Positions 1-11,725 of a stretch of DNA of 64,000 nucleotides are shown here, in pieces; position 1 is the stretch's first letter; each line of letters begins with the position of its first letter. A program made the position numbers and the translations under genes. The notes under the pieces are model-generated. The model was not told where the DNA came from and did not search any database. It saw nothing but the letters and a program-made list of their open reading frames with translations. The DNA comes from Sporobolomyces roseus (lineage: Eukaryota > Basidiomycota > Microbotryomycetes > Sporidiobolales > Sporidiobolaceae): contig JADILM010000005.1 of the NCBI GenBank assembly GCA_016617785.1, positions 1 through 64,000 on the forward strand, written 5' to 3'.

Positions 1-379
1 GGCCTCGTGGGTTGCTGTCTTCTGCGAGAGCTTCGCGCAAAGCTCTCGGATCTCTTTCGCCTTGATTGCCTCCTTGTGAGGTTCCGCGGCTTTCGGAAAC
101 TTGGGCAAGAGAAGCTTCGGAAGAGGTTCCTGAGCGGTCTCTTGAGGAGGGGCGTGGGTCTGAGCTTCGGAAGGTTCCTGTTCGGGGATCGTGGCCATCG
201 GTGTATCTAACGTCTCGGACAGAATCATCAGTATTTACTGCGACTTTCTGAATCTGAGATCGGGTGAAACGCCGAGGCATACCTTCGGAAGCAGACTGCG
301 CTTGGGCGGTGGAGTTGACGGCACGTTCCGATTCATCCACGTAATCGATGAGGTCTTCGTCGCGAGCAGCGGAAGACAT
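1..379 (-). CDS. 5' end of an unidentified acidic protein gene, cut by the window edge
   Basis: Two exons are visible: 283-379 with the ATG at 379, and 1-206, which is open to the edge. The 76-base intron (GTATGC..GTTAG) joins in phase 1. The protein starts MSSAARDEDLIDYVDESE and continues Pro/Glu-rich, then becomes charged (KAKEIRELCAKLSQK). The EDLIDY-type acidic start recalls several nuclear proteins, but too little is visible to assign a family. The reading frame would otherwise be broken, so the intron is well supported. Function is unknown. Confidence 0.6.
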   Translation of the reverse strand, partial: MSSAARDEDLIDYVDESERAVNSTAQAQSASEGMPRRFTRSQIQKVAVNTDDSVRDVRYTDGHDPRTGTFRSSDPRPSSRDRSGTSSEASLAQVSESRGTSQGGNQGERDPRALREALAEDSNPRG

Positions 380-1820
380 ATCTACGAAAGAAAAGATGGA
401 AAAGCGAGATAAAGTATATTAGCGAGGTGCTCTACTTTCTATAACTCGACAATCCTGCTCTGGACGCCAATTGTGAACAAGTGGACCGACTCGAACGTGA
501 TTGACACGTGAGGAGAAAGAGTCTGGGGCAAAACTGAACGGAGAAACCGATTCAGAGGAATTGAGCTTGAAGATGAACTTCAACTCTAGAGAGAAACCAA
601 GGCAGATGTACGCCTGGAAAGGGGTAGGTAGTCGAGTCGATCCGAGTGGGGTGCAGGGAGAGTCGAGGGAAAGAGAGGTCTCACAAAGGTAGAGAGGAAA
701 GGTTGAGTAGAAGTTGTGTAGTGTAAAAGTGATGATTCCAAAAGCAAGAGAGGAGTCGCTTGAGCGCCTCCTTTATAGTTCTACGTGAGCTATGGTCATC
801 GAACATTCTAGCAAGAAAGAGTCAAAGGAGTTGGTCTAAGCTGGGCGGAGAGAGACATGAAAAAGATAGAGAGTATCTAAAGATGGCTACAAGGCATATG
901 GGACAAGGGGAATGACGGCGTCGGAGTCACAAGGTGCACTCGCATCGACGGACGGATGGAGATAGGAGAAGACGGAGAACGGGGAACGATCATACGGAGA
1001 TCTCCTTCGAAAGGGAAGAAGAGGAAAACTCTTTCTTTCGTCGATAACTCGTTAACGCTTCACTGTAGCGAGATGCTCTAGGCAGCATCGTGCTCAGAAT
1101 CGTCGGAGCATTCTCTAGCTACCCAACATGTGAGGATACAGCTGAAGGGGAGGGAAGTTCTTTGACCGATCAAAACGACTTGGAGATATTTTCTCGATCT
1201 GTCGGATAAAGACCAGCCGAGAAAAACTTCTCGAGAGAAATACTTCTTCGCAACTTCTCTCGCAATGATATTTCAAGCTTCGATACAAAAATACTCAAAG
1301 CTCTACTAAATCATAGGACTCGGGAAGTCGACCCGCTCACATATCTTCAGCTGATGCAACTCGGAACTGCCAGGTGCAGGAAGCCACAGTGGCCTCCTGC
1401 TGGCCTAGGGAGATTCACTCTTGAACAAGAGGAAACCATTCTTGAACGGTGTGTCCAAGTTATTTTATCCCTTCTTTCATCGCTGATATCGTTCGGATAT
1501 ATCAGAGGTCAAGCTCTCGAACGGGCTCTCATCAGTCGAAACTTCCGAGCACTCTTTGATTGGGCATACTCGCCTGAAGAGACCACTGCCATTGTTTCAT
1601 TCTATTTCCCAAACTACTAGAACTGTTCGAACGAGATAGATTATCATAGATTGTATAGAATAGGTCACAATAGAATACATCAGTGTACACTAGCATAGGT
1701 TAAATCAGTATAGAATGTAATCCACTAGATAGAATAGAGGGAAGATCGTGCGAGAACAGCTTTGATTTTAGCGCAAAGGGTTTTCATTCCCACGTAGAAC
1801 AATTTCGCTCTTCACTTCTC
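380..1820. other. Stretch without a convincing gene
   Basis: This is the upstream side of the left-edge gene and beyond. I see no spliceable set of exons. From about 1640 to 1735 the DNA is AT-rich with loosely repeated TATAGAAT-like words. The only sizeable plus-strand frame is listed separately at 1354-1620. Confidence 0.4.
1354..1620 (+). other. Isolated 88-codon open frame, possible transposase remnant
   Basis: The frame starts with a true ATG and ends in TAG. It contains GRFTLEQEETILERC, which resembles the start of the helix-turn-helix region of fungal pogo/Tc1-type transposases (a TPEQE..L pattern). No DDE catalytic part follows. It could equally be chance; the similarity is from memory of the family and was not tested. 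Confidence 0.18.
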
Positions 1821-1915
1821 AACCCAAAGTAATTCTTGACAACCCAAACCTGACTTGTACAGCTACTTTGGGTTTGGCTAACCCAAACTCAAACCCAAAC
1901 TTTAGGCCCCCCCCC
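1821..1915. repeat. AACCCAAA-type degenerate repeat and poly-C run
   Basis: The words AACCCAAA and its reverse complement TTTGGGTT occur at least six times in about 80 bases, partly in opposite orientations, and end in a run of nine C at 1907-1915. The pattern could form a foldback or be the eroded end of a repeat element. It is not a canonical TTAGGG telomere array. Confidence 0.5.
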
Positions 1916-2970
1916 TCCTCTTTTACTACTATAATCCAGGAAAGCTTGACTCGACAGGGATTAGAGAGGGTGAAGTGAAAAGGAGTTGTGCGAAGTGATC
2001 GAAGTTGCGATTGAAAGTAGTTGGAACTGTGGAATCGATGGGAGGGATGATCAGTACGATTATTACTAAGCGATTGGGAGTAGTTTCAGTCCGATCAGAG
2101 CTGTAAGTCAAGCTGTAGAGAGTGTTGTCGATATTGAAGTTACTCGTTGGACTGTTTCCATTCGAGTTGATCGTTCTCCCTTTCACCCAAGCAATCCAAG
2201 CAGCTATTGAAAGTGATCTAGCGAGAGAAAGAGTCGACTGAGCAAGTGTAGCGAGTAGTGGAAAGAGTTGAATTTGAGGAGTAGCTGTAGAATGACGACA
2301 ACACGAGTTAGCTTCAATCTTGAACGGTCAGAATCCTGCAATACATCCTCCCATTCGATGTAACCTTCCTCCCGTTCAATCCGAGAGAGCAGAGAGAAAG
2401 TCAATCTCACCTTTCGAAACTTGAATCTCTCCAACTCGTTTCAGACGTTCTAGACATTAACTCTTTTGCTCATCTTGATCTAGAGGAGTGTATTGATGTG
2501 ATTGGATAGTCGTTTGAGTTGCTAGGTGAGGTGATGAAGAGAGAGAGTTGATAGTAAGAATCAGAGGGAAGAATGGATCGCTGTTTCTCTCTCGATACAC
2601 CTCATTCTAGGGGGAGCTGACTATGCGTTAGTACTAATTAAGGTACTCTCTACACGACGGGCTATCTTTTACGAGATATTAATGATAAAAGTTTCGATTC
2701 CAACATTTCCTTCTACGAAAACAGCTACAACTCGATCCCATCCACTCCAATCGATACCGCTCCTTCGCTAACGTGTAGATATAGATAGTAGAGAGTGGTA
2801 GTACTTACGGGAAGATGAACAGAAAGTGAGAGAGTGAATGAGGTGAAAGCGAGGAGTCGAAAGTCAAGTGGTTTCAAGCATCTAAAGATCAAAGAAATCA
2901 TCAGTTTTTCGACTGTGGAAGTAGGTGTATGTCCCTAAGGACATGTTTGCGTAGAACGAGAGAAGTAAAT

Positions 2971-3092
2971 GACTGACCGTGCGTTCTCTGCGATTCCCGA
3001 CGTCGGATCCTGAAACTCAACAGCGCTCAAGTCGATCAAACTCTAGTAGTGCCCATATGACGCAGAATAGGTGATTTGGCTACTCCTGACTC
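2971..3092 (-). other. Highly conserved 122-base block (copy 1)
   Basis: By eye this block differs from 9829-9950 at only two positions, while the flanks of the two repeats have diverged much more. On the minus strand it ends in a plausible splice donor (CACG|GTCAGT), and ATCTTTAG just downstream of that donor could be the acceptor. No frame is long or obviously coding. It may be an exon, a UTR or a structured RNA. Confidence 0.5.
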
Positions 3093-3281
3093 TGTTTCGA
3101 GGTGATCCGAGACAAAGAAGATTTTGTCGAGTTGTTTCCGAAGAGTTGTCTCTGCTACTCAACAAAACCCTGTGAATCAGTTTTCATTGAAGGGGGAGTG
3201 TATGTAGGAGTTGTATGTGCACTATGGGAATATTGGAGAAGATGTGGGAGGTAGAGGGAGGGAAAGAGAGACTCACGAAAT

Positions 3282-3814
3282 TTATCCATCTGAATTCCTC
3301 AAGTTGTTCCTATTCCAACTAGCTTTAACCGATACTAGAGTAATCATAAGGTGTGAGAGATACATCTAGGAGGTATAGAGGGTTGTAAGAAGGGAGTTGG
3401 GAAAGAGTGGGTAAAGTCGCGTGTCAGTTCGAGTTGTGGGAGTTGAGGGGAGGGTATTGAAGAGAGCTGCAACTCACCTAATACTCTGTAATCACTGTCT
3501 GAACATTCTGATAGCATCTTGAGAGTCGTAGGGAGGAGTTGAGATCGAGTGAGGGGAGTTGAGTTGGAGTTGAATCTTTCGATCGAGGAGTAGCTTGTAG
3601 AGGGGGTTGAAGGTACGGAGGGTTGAGCAAGGGGTAGTAGAGAACTATCTGACAGCTTGAATGAAGCGAGGGAGTTGGTGGGAGGCAAGAAGCAAGACTC
3701 AGATTTCAGACTCGTCCCTCGTCCGAAATCTTCGCCTTGCGATCTCGTGGTCGACTCCCCAAGCACTTTCAGGCACCTCCGGTGCAGATGGGCAGTAGCG
3801 GGAAGCACAAACAT
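3282..3814 (-). CDS. Two-exon gene in repeat R1, unknown function
   Basis: Exon 1 is 3478-3814 (ATG at 3814, 337 bases) and exon 2 is 3282-3334; they join in phase 1 to give 129 residues. The paralogue in R2 has an exon 1 of exactly the same length, also open throughout, which argues for coding constraint. The protein starts MFVLPATAHLHRRCLKVLGE and continues Ser/Thr/Pro-rich with no recognised domain. The second exon is weakly supported, and the downstream conserved block may belong to the same transcript. A non-coding interpretation is possible. Confidence 0.35.
3702..3730. repeat. Imperfect hairpin inside R1 exon 1
   Basis: GATTTCAGAC and GTCCGAAATC flank a 9-base loop, TCGTCCCTC, with one mismatch. 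The R2 copy of this hairpin is perfect. Confidence 0.5.
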
Positions 3815-4021
3815 CGTTGCAAGAAAAGTCGAAAAATTAAACTCGATCCGTTGAGCTACCTGAGCCCCCTCGCGAGCTGAGCTTCCGGCGACGGGTAGAT
3901 ATGGGCCATAGGTACAAGTGGTGATTGAGCTTTTTGGTTAAATCGAAGCGTTGTTGAGATATGGCTGTTGGAAAATTCACTCGTCGATTTGACCCTCTAA
4001 TCGAAACATTCTATAGTTAGC

Positions 4022-7000
4022 AGATGCAGTTGAGGTTCACCTTGATGTTCTAACTTATTTATCGGGTTCTTCGCCCTGATCCCACTCCCGCTTATTATAA
4101 CATAACCCTATCTCGAGTGTTAGAGTTAACCCTCTTCATCACACTCCTTTTTCACTTCGTCCGTATACTTGATCGCCTTCGTCAATTCTTGGCCTAACCC
4201 ACCTCGCCGATTCTTGCGCCTCTCTCTTCCACTCCCTTCCCTCTTTTGTCGCTCTTCTCCTTCGGGTTTTGAGCCGAAGGAGCCTGGAGTTAGTCCCTGT
4301 CGTAACACAGGTTGAGATGAGTGGGGGTTGGCCCCTAACTTCCCGTCAACTTTCAGATTACCACAATGGGTACTGTTTCGAATCTGATGAGATCGGCTCT
4401 CAAGCTCCCAGGGGTTTTGAACAGCTCGGAGCAGACGGAGATAGTCTATATAGCGAGTGGGAGAACTTGGAGAGAAGTGATTTCAGGTGTTTAGACTCTT
4501 GGAGAGGTTTCTCTTCTTCTGCTAGTACTTCCGGCTCAATCTCCTCCAAACTTGCTTGATAGACTTGCAAGATGTAAATCTACCCTCTCTCTTGTTCTTT
4601 CCTGGACCCAAAGCGGTCAAAAACGAGTAAAGGATGTGACTGTGAGGAAGAGGTCAAAGTGTATTCTCTAGTTTTCTCATGGGAAGCTGCTGCAGAGCTC
4701 GGAAGAATACTGAGATCCTCCAAGTACAACCAGACTTTCAACAACGCTACTTCCAGCGTACATCATGTGAAAGATTTGAATACTTTGCCAACACTTCTCC
4801 GGCTCTTCTCCTCAAGTTTTCTCGCTACTCCCCTCTTTCTCTCCTACTTGATCTGTATCTCTCTCTCTTATTACTCTCTAACAGATGAAGATTGCAAGTG
4901 TAAAGAGATTCTCATTGCAGCTCAAACTATTCAGTTCTACGCAAATTTCGAAGAGAAAACTGCAAGTTCCTTTCCATCAATAATACCGACTCTCCTCTTC
5001 AATACTAGCTCCTCAGTACCTTGCATAACGGTGGAGAGAAGGGGGAGCAAGGACAGAGTTGAGGAGAAGGAGGGAGATGGATTTTGATAAAGTTGGAGAG
5101 AGTGACAAAGTCGGATTCTGCTAGCAAACATCTGCATCAGCTCCCTCTCTGAGAGCAGAAGAAGATAGAAGAGTGCTTACCTGATATGTGCTCCTCTCTT
5201 TCCCTTTGAACACCTTGATTGATTCCTCCATCTCAACTCTGAATCTCCGTCTCTGGCCTTTCCTCGATTCCATTCCTATTCTCATCTACATCAACTTGAC
5301 TCATCAGAATCCACCCTACTCTTCTCTTGCAGTCTGAGGTAGGAGATGCTGAAGTGATGAAGTGAGGATTGGGAAGAGTGGATTTGGGTAGTTTGCGACG
5401 AAACTCGAGTTGAGGAGATTTGGGAGCGAAATGGGAGAGGGCGGAGGGAGTGATAGATCTGTAGTCCAGAAGTAAGAATATGTGAGTCTCGTACTGAACG
5501 GAGAAGGTTAGACCCAAAACGAACGAACATTTCTCTTCTCAATCAACCAAATATCTATTCGTACTGGTCACACCTGACCCGATCTCCTGTACGACGCATG
5601 TATCATCAATCTCAGCTCATTGCGCACTGGGAGAGCGAAGGAGGGGAAGACAGACCTTGAACTCAAAATCACGTTATCTGTGTTTCTCCTCTCCTTTTCT
5701 CTTCTTTCGATCGTTCGATAAATGATCTTCCTCCCGTTCCCTCCTGTACCCTTCATTTCCATCCATTATCTGCCAGAATATCGCAGATTCGAAGGTGATC
5801 GTCGAGAGTTTGCGGTATCGAATTTGGCGAGGGAGGTGATGCGAAAGTCGATTCGATGGGAGGAGTTCTGCACGAGACTAGTCAAGACCGGGTCAGCTAT
5901 ATCCTCGAGAGTATACGAACATGATCAAGCTCACGAGATGAAGTTCGAATGAATTAAAACCTCGGTTGAACGAGATCTCGTCGACCAAAATCCGTTTTGA
6001 ATGATCTCAAACTCTCGACTACCTGCTCAAACTCTGATCTATCAGTTACGATATCCTCTTGAGAGATAATCTAGCTTGAAGCAAGAGTGCTTACCCTGAA
6101 TCCCATCATCTTCGTTTGCTCTTCGAAACAACCCAAATTCACTTCTCACTCCCTTTCTCTCTGAACGCTCCCTCTTCTGACTCTCCTACCTCGATCCCAA
6201 CCTTGTTCTCCATCATCGAGTAGATTTGCGAGTCTGAATCTTGTAGTTGATGAATGACCGGTTTTGCGAATAAGAGTTGAAGTTGAGAGCGACGAGTCAA
6301 AGTTGGAAAGAAGGGAGAATTGACTGCACAAGGAGGCTCATCGGTCATCAGCAGATTCAACAAGCTGAAAAGAGAGAGTGGGAGGACTTACAGGATCACC
6401 ATTGACTTCATCTCAACAACTCCTTTCCTAAGTTTGAATCCCTTCCTCTAACCCTCTTCTCCATGTCCAACCCTTTCGCCGTTCGAGCTACGTTCCCTCC
6501 CAGTCTCTCTTCGACTATCCCACTCCTCAATCGAGCGATTCCGAGCGGTTGAGGTGGTTACTTGCGAGAGATTCTTGAAGAGTCGACCTAAAATCGGTGA
6601 AGAATCGATGAGGAATGGTAATAGGAGTGAACGAAGACCTAGGGGAGACCCGCTCAGTACAAGGGAGTTAGGGTACCGAAGGAGACTTGCTCACCTTGTA
6701 CCGTTATCTCTGCATGATACCCCTCCAACCTAAAACAAACTTTCACTTCGAATGATCCATTTCCTTCGCTAATCCAGCTCTCGTAACTCTCACTATCATC
6801 CTATCCTATGCCCCATATTGTCTGAAAGGAGGTAGAAGGTAGGAGGAGGAGGGAAATGGAAATGAGTCGGAAAGGGAGGAACGAGGGAATCGAGATTGAA
6901 GTTGACGGCAACATGTCTTGGGGTCTCGAGATAGCTTGTACGATCTATTATACCATCTATTACACCGATCGGCTATTCGTTCTCTACTTTGATCGATCAG

Positions 7001-7300
7001 AAGAGGTGATTTACCCATTGAAATTCCCTCGTCCGATTCTTCCGATCTGATTCAATATCTTCAACACCTACTGACTCTCCTGCTATCCCAATCGATTCCT
7101 ATCCATCCTAATTCCCCACTCAAGCTACGGACGAGAATTGAAGAGGTGATGGGAGAGTTGGGGAGAATGAGAGTTGAGTGAGGGAAATTGAGGAGGGGAT
7201 TCAACTTGACTTAGAGGACCTGTGAACATCTTGAGGGGTTCTAGAGTGTACTGATAGTGCGGTGAAGGTGTCTGTAGAGTGTAAAGTGAGGTGGAGGTAG
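4022..7300. other. Decayed repeat-rich stretch without a firm gene
   Basis: Minus-strand frames near 5233-5542, 6139-6363 and 7125-7334 resemble in composition and layout the last exons of the repeats further right: Ser/Leu-rich, with His-Gln-Ile-Ser-Ser-like patches. None can be spliced into a complete gene with confidence. I read this as older, broken copies of the same minus-strand families. Confidence 0.35.
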
Positions 7301-7662
7301 GAGCGTCGACAAAAATTCGACCGGATTCTTCCACCTCCTCTCAAAACTCCATCTTTCGATCCCCTACAGCTAACGCTCTGAAACTTCGCGAGCTTTCTAT
7401 TGGATACCTATGCTGCCGGCTCCCGGAAGGAGCGATTGGCGCACTCGGGTTCCGTCGAGATCGATGGTCCCTCTTCTTCCCTCGCTTTTCGACTTTCGCT
7501 TCTCTCTCCTCACCGTCTTGCGCTGCTTCTGATCTAGCTTGTCGTAATCAATTTAATTATGCTACACTTCGGTCTCTGCCCTGAATCGAGCCGAAATGAG
7601 GTTGTGCTGATCTCTCCTCCTCCCCTCTTTCATTCGCTCAAACTCGTTTTCGCTTCTTCTGG

Positions 7663-8081
7663 CCGATTCCGGGAGTGCGCCATCGATTCCCTGCGCTCAT
7701 CGTAGAGCAAGGAACCTCTCATTCGCCCGATACTACTGCGAGGATGGCGCAACCCCGGGTTCTTTGGCGCAACTCTCGCAAAGTTTCGCTCTGTTTCGAA
7801 AGTTGTTCCCTAACCCTCCTTTCCCTCCCTCTTTCCGCTACTTTGGGCTATCTTTGGGTTGGAAGACAGCTTGAGAACAATCTGACATCCCTTCTACAGG
7901 GACCTTGAGTGGTGTCATTGGATTAGGGGGTACTTTTCGAAGGAGCTGAAATTGCTTAGGGGTTTCTGTCCGATTCCGGGAGTGCGCCATCGATTCCCTA
8001 CTCTCAGCGCTGCCTGACCTCTATAACTCTGACTTGCCCGCTACGAGAGCTCGGCGCAACCCCGGGTTCTTTGGCGCAACT
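7663..8081 (+). repeat. Two direct-repeat units with 307-base spacing
   Basis: A 30-base word starting CCGATTCCGGGAGTGCGCC occurs exactly at 7663-7692 and 7970-7999. A 29-base word, GGCGCAACCCCGGG continuing TTCTTTGGCGCAACT, occurs exactly at 7746-7774 and 8053-8081. Both pairs are offset by 307 bases, so this is a tandem duplication whose interior has diverged. A weaker third copy starts near 8271 (CGATTCCGGGCTTGCGCC). No gene is seen between 7301 and 8914. Confidence 0.7.
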
Positions 8082-9828
8082 CGTTCGAAATTTCGCAGTT
8101 TCGTTTCCTTCGCTTCTGTCGCTCTGTCTGCCGACTTTCTTGAGTTCTCGGACTACGGATCGCTCAGTATCTATATGTCGAGTTGCTACGGAGCTTTTCA
8201 GGCTCTACTGTGAGTAATCTACTCGTCCCTCCTGCTGTCCTCTTTTCCCCTCTTCAACCACCTTCTCTCTCGATTCCGGGCTTGCGCCACCTCGCCGCTT
8301 CGCAAGCGATCTTATGTAGCATAAATCTAAATAGTGGGAGAGGAAGAGCTCGGCGCATTCATGGAATCTCAGCCTTAGTAACTTTTTCAATTCCCTCCTT
8401 TAACGGACTTGTTCGCTAGCAGCACTTGAGTCTATCACCTCTATCTTCTCACTCCTGATGTCTATCCGCTTCAAAACCCTTCTCCCGGCTTCAGACTTGT
8501 GGTAACCTAGCTTGAACAAGTACTATGAAGGGTTATTCGATCTTTTCCTTTCAGCTCTCGAGTTCTGCTTCTAGCAACCCTAGCACTCTGAGCTCTTAAC
8601 CAGCTCTTTTTGCGAGCTCTATCATACTTTTGCGCTCTAATGCGATGGTCAAGGTGTCCCATAGCGTGAGATAGAGCTCGCTCGGAAACGAAGTGGGGAG
8701 AGGAAATTTTTTCATTTCATCTGCGCACCCTCATCTGAGGCGCTGTCAAAAATTCCCTGGGCCAGAGGGTACTTTGGATGTGCATCTAGGGCTCCACGAA
8801 GGGAAAACCCTAAGGAGGAGCTTTTGGTTGTGCGCACTGGATTTTAGTTGAAAATGTGGGGTTCCGAGCTCCTTGGCCGGTCGAAGGAAAACTACTGGTT
8901 ACAGGGATGGTCAATAGTACCCACACTAAGCGATTGGAGGTGAAGCAGATCCGATCAGAAGAGTGGGAAGAGCTGTAGGAGGTGTCTTTGAAACGAATGA
9001 AACTCCAGCGATTGAACCCGCCTCAGCTGATTACCGCCATTCCTCCCAAGCAATCCAAGCAGCAGTATCTAATGATTGAGCGAGTTGTAGGACCTCCAAA
9101 GCGGGTGTAGCGAGTAGTGAAACAGAGTGAATGTGAGTGATAGCTGCAGAACAGCGACAAACAGAGTTAGCTTCGATCTTATATCACCATATTCCATCTA
9201 TACACCCAGTCTATCGGTCTAACCTTCCTCCCATTAAATCAGAGAGAGTAGAGAGGAAATTGATCTCACCTTTCGAAACTTGTATCTCTTCAACTCGTTC
9301 TAGAGATGATACCGCTTCATTCATTCGCTCATATTGTTCTTGAGGAGTGTAGTAATGTTATCGAATGGTCGTTAGACTTGCCAAGTGACGAGGTGAAGCG
9401 AGAGAGTGAAGAGTAAGAATCAAAGAGAAGAATGAATCGCTCTTTCTCTCTCGATACACCTCATTTTAGGGAGAGCTGACTGTGCATTAATACTAAGTAA
9501 GGTACTCTCTACATGACTGGCTATCTTTCGAGAGATATTAATGAGAAAATTTTCGATTTCATTATCTCCTGACTACGAACAGCTACAACTCCTCCCCATC
9601 CTCTCCAATCGATCCCGCTCCTTCGCTAGCGTGTAGATAGAGATGACAGGGAGTGGTGGTGCTTACGATAGCGATAGAGGAGAGTGAGAGTGTGAACGAG
9701 GTGAATGCGAAGAGTCGGAATAGTGATGGGATGAATCATCTAAAGATCAAAGAAATCGTCAGTTTTTCAACTGTGGAAGTAGGTGTATGTCCCTATGGAC
9801 ATGTTTGCACAGAACTAGAAGAGTAAAA

Positions 9829-9950
9829 GACTGACCGTGCGTTCTCTGCGATTCCCGACGTCGGATCCTGAAACTCAACAGCGCTCAAGTCGATCAAACT
9901 CTAGTAATGCCCATATGACGCAGAATAGGTCATTTGGCTACTCCTGACTC
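9829..9950 (-). other. Highly conserved 122-base block (copy 2)
   Basis: This is the counterpart of 2971-3092, with the same length and two substitutions by eye. A further segment of about 70 bases next to it (from 9738) is also unusually conserved and contains the short inverted repeat TGTCCCTATGGACA. Confidence 0.5.
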
Positions 9951-10160
9951 GGTTTCGAGAGTATCCGAGACAAAGAAGATTTCGTGATGTCGATTCGGAA
10001 AAGTCGTCTCTACTGCTCGACGCAACACTGTATGTCAGTTTCCGTCAAAGGGGGAGTGTACGTAGGGGCTGTAGGTTCACTATGGGAGTACTGGAGGGGA
10101 TGTGAGAGGTGAAGGGAGGAGGAGAGAGGCTTACGAAATTTACCCCTATTCATTCCTCAA

Positions 10161-10672
10161 CTACTTCCTGTTCCGGCTCACTTTGAGTGATACTATAGTG
10201 GTAAGAAGGTATGGGAGATACATCTAGGAGCGGTAAATGGTCGTAGGATTGGAATTGGGGAAGAGTGGGAGGACTTGCGTGTCAATTCAAGTTGAGGGAG
10301 TCGAATGAAGCGAGAGGAAGGTATCTGCAACTCACCTGATACTCTGTAAACACTATCTGAACATTCTGGGGGCATCTTGAGGGTTGTAGGGAAGAGTTGA
10401 GATCGAGTAGGGGAGGTCGAAGTGGAGTTGAATCTTTCGGTTGAGGAGGGGCTTGGAGAGGGAGTTGGAAGTGCGGGATACTGAGTGGGTGGTAGTGGAG
10501 CACTGTCTGTCAGCTGGAGAGGAGTGAGGGAGTTGGTGAGAGGCAAGAAGCAAGACTCAGATTTCAGACTCGTCCCTCGTCTGAAATCTTCGCCTTGCGA
10601 TCTCGTGGTCGGCTCCCCAAGCACTTTCAGGCACCTCCGGTGCAGATGGGCAGTAGCGGGAAGAACAGACAT
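10161..10672 (-). CDS. Two-exon gene in repeat R2, unknown function
   Basis: Exon 1 is 10336-10672 (ATG at 10672, 337 bases) and exon 2 is 10161-10192; they join in phase 1 to give 122 residues. It is the paralogue of 3282-3814 and starts MSVLPATAHLHRRCLKVLGE. The frame stops earlier than in the R1 copy because of a TAG in exon 2. Conservation of exon length and frame supports coding, but low-complexity Ser/Pro content keeps confidence low. Confidence 0.35.
10560..10588. repeat. Perfect 10-base inverted repeat with 9-base loop
   Basis: GATTTCAGAC, then loop TCGTCCCTC, then GTCTGAAATC. It lies inside the conserved first exon of the R2 gene, where it could act as a hairpin in either transcript. 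Confidence 0.6.
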
Positions 10673-10877
10673 CGTTGCAAGAAATCTCGAAAAATAAAAT
10701 GCTCGATACAACTCGCTACAGACCTGCTACAAGGCTGAGGCTCCGGTACATGGTAGCTACGGGCCTCAGGTACATGTCGTAAAATGCGCTTCGCAGTAGG
10801 TTGACCCGTTGTTGAGATATGGCGTGAGTTAAATCGATCCGTCAATTAGACCCTCTAATTGAAACATTCTATAGTTA

Positions 10878-11725
10878 GGTGAGCTCATCTTCTCGCTTTC
10901 CTCGACTCTCCTTTTCGCTTCTCTTTACTGACTTGTCTTTCGGGTTTTTTTCTTCAGGCACATGATTGTAATGAGCTCATCTCGTATTGTTAGACCTACG
11001 CGAAGGCTACATTCTTGGAGCGAGAGGTTTCGACGCCGTCGCCGTCTAGCTTTTCGTTCGCTCCTCACTTTGTCTCGGTTCAGATGGTTTCGACAAGGGA
11101 GGGGATGGACAAGGGGACGAAGGGGACTGATCATGGATCAAAGAGAGCTCGGTTACCGGATGCCGATGCTTCACTGTTATCGATTCGAGGCTCTATCGGT
11201 TTCGGTCGATCAAGATGCCGATGATGGTCTCTAGCTGCTTCATGTACGTCTCGTTGCTTCCACTCCTTGCTCCGACTGATCTGCTGTAGCTGACTTGCTT
11301 CCCTCGCTCTAGATCCGTTGCGGAGTCCTCCCTCGCGACTCGTCGGAAGACTTTGTTTTCGTTTGATGAGGCTTGAGTCTATTTGCTTGTAAGTTTACTC
11401 CCTCTTTCTCCCTTCTCACTTCTCACACACTTGCTAACAATACTATATCAACAGTTCTCACAAGTTTATCTATTCTATCAGTTTCTCAACCCATTCTGTT
11501 CGGGTTCGCTATTTCTTTGCTTTTCCTCTTCCCTTTTCCTACTGACACCCTTCTCTTTCTTTTCGCTTTTAGTGCCGATTCCTGCCTTCCCTTTCTCTCG
11601 TACACTCTTCCTTGTTGAGTTGAAATCACATTCTTTTAACCAAACTTCCTTGTTTTTACATCTAGAGACACCTCGCCGGGGAGAGCACTAGCGTAGAGCA
11701 AGCTCACCCCGGACGCCCACAGCGG
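10878..11725. other. Stretch without a convincing gene
   Basis: Overlapping plus-strand frames at 10962-11234 and 11373-11691 are Arg-rich or Phe/Leu/Ser-rich and look like shadows of purine/pyrimidine skew. I see no splice-consistent gene. Confidence 0.35.

Larger units (their letters stand above)
2050..4021 (-). repeat. Repeat R1, about 2 kb, paralogous to R2
   Basis: This region aligns with 8915-10877 over its whole length in the same orientation. Similarity is patchy: some blocks are nearly identical (2880-3092) and others are clearly diverged. The minus strand carries split reading frames, including the two-exon gene at 3282-3814. Its right end shares the sequence around ACCCTCTAAT.GAAACATTCT with R2. 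It looks like a duplicated gene or small gene group under uneven constraint. Confidence 0.7.
8915..10877 (-). repeat. Repeat R2, about 2 kb, paralogous to R1
   Basis: This is the second copy of the element described at 2050-4021, in the same orientation. It includes the near-identical block 9829-9950, the perfect hairpin at 10560-10588 and the gene at 10161-10672. Its lower end (8920-9160) aligns with 2050-2290 but is full of small insertions and deletions, so the terminal exon there is probably not intact in at least one copy. Confidence 0.7.

Noticed and set aside
10962..11234. Arg-rich plus-strand frame of 90 codons
   Set aside because: Low-complexity CG-rich coding potential on several frames at once; no intron signals or homology.
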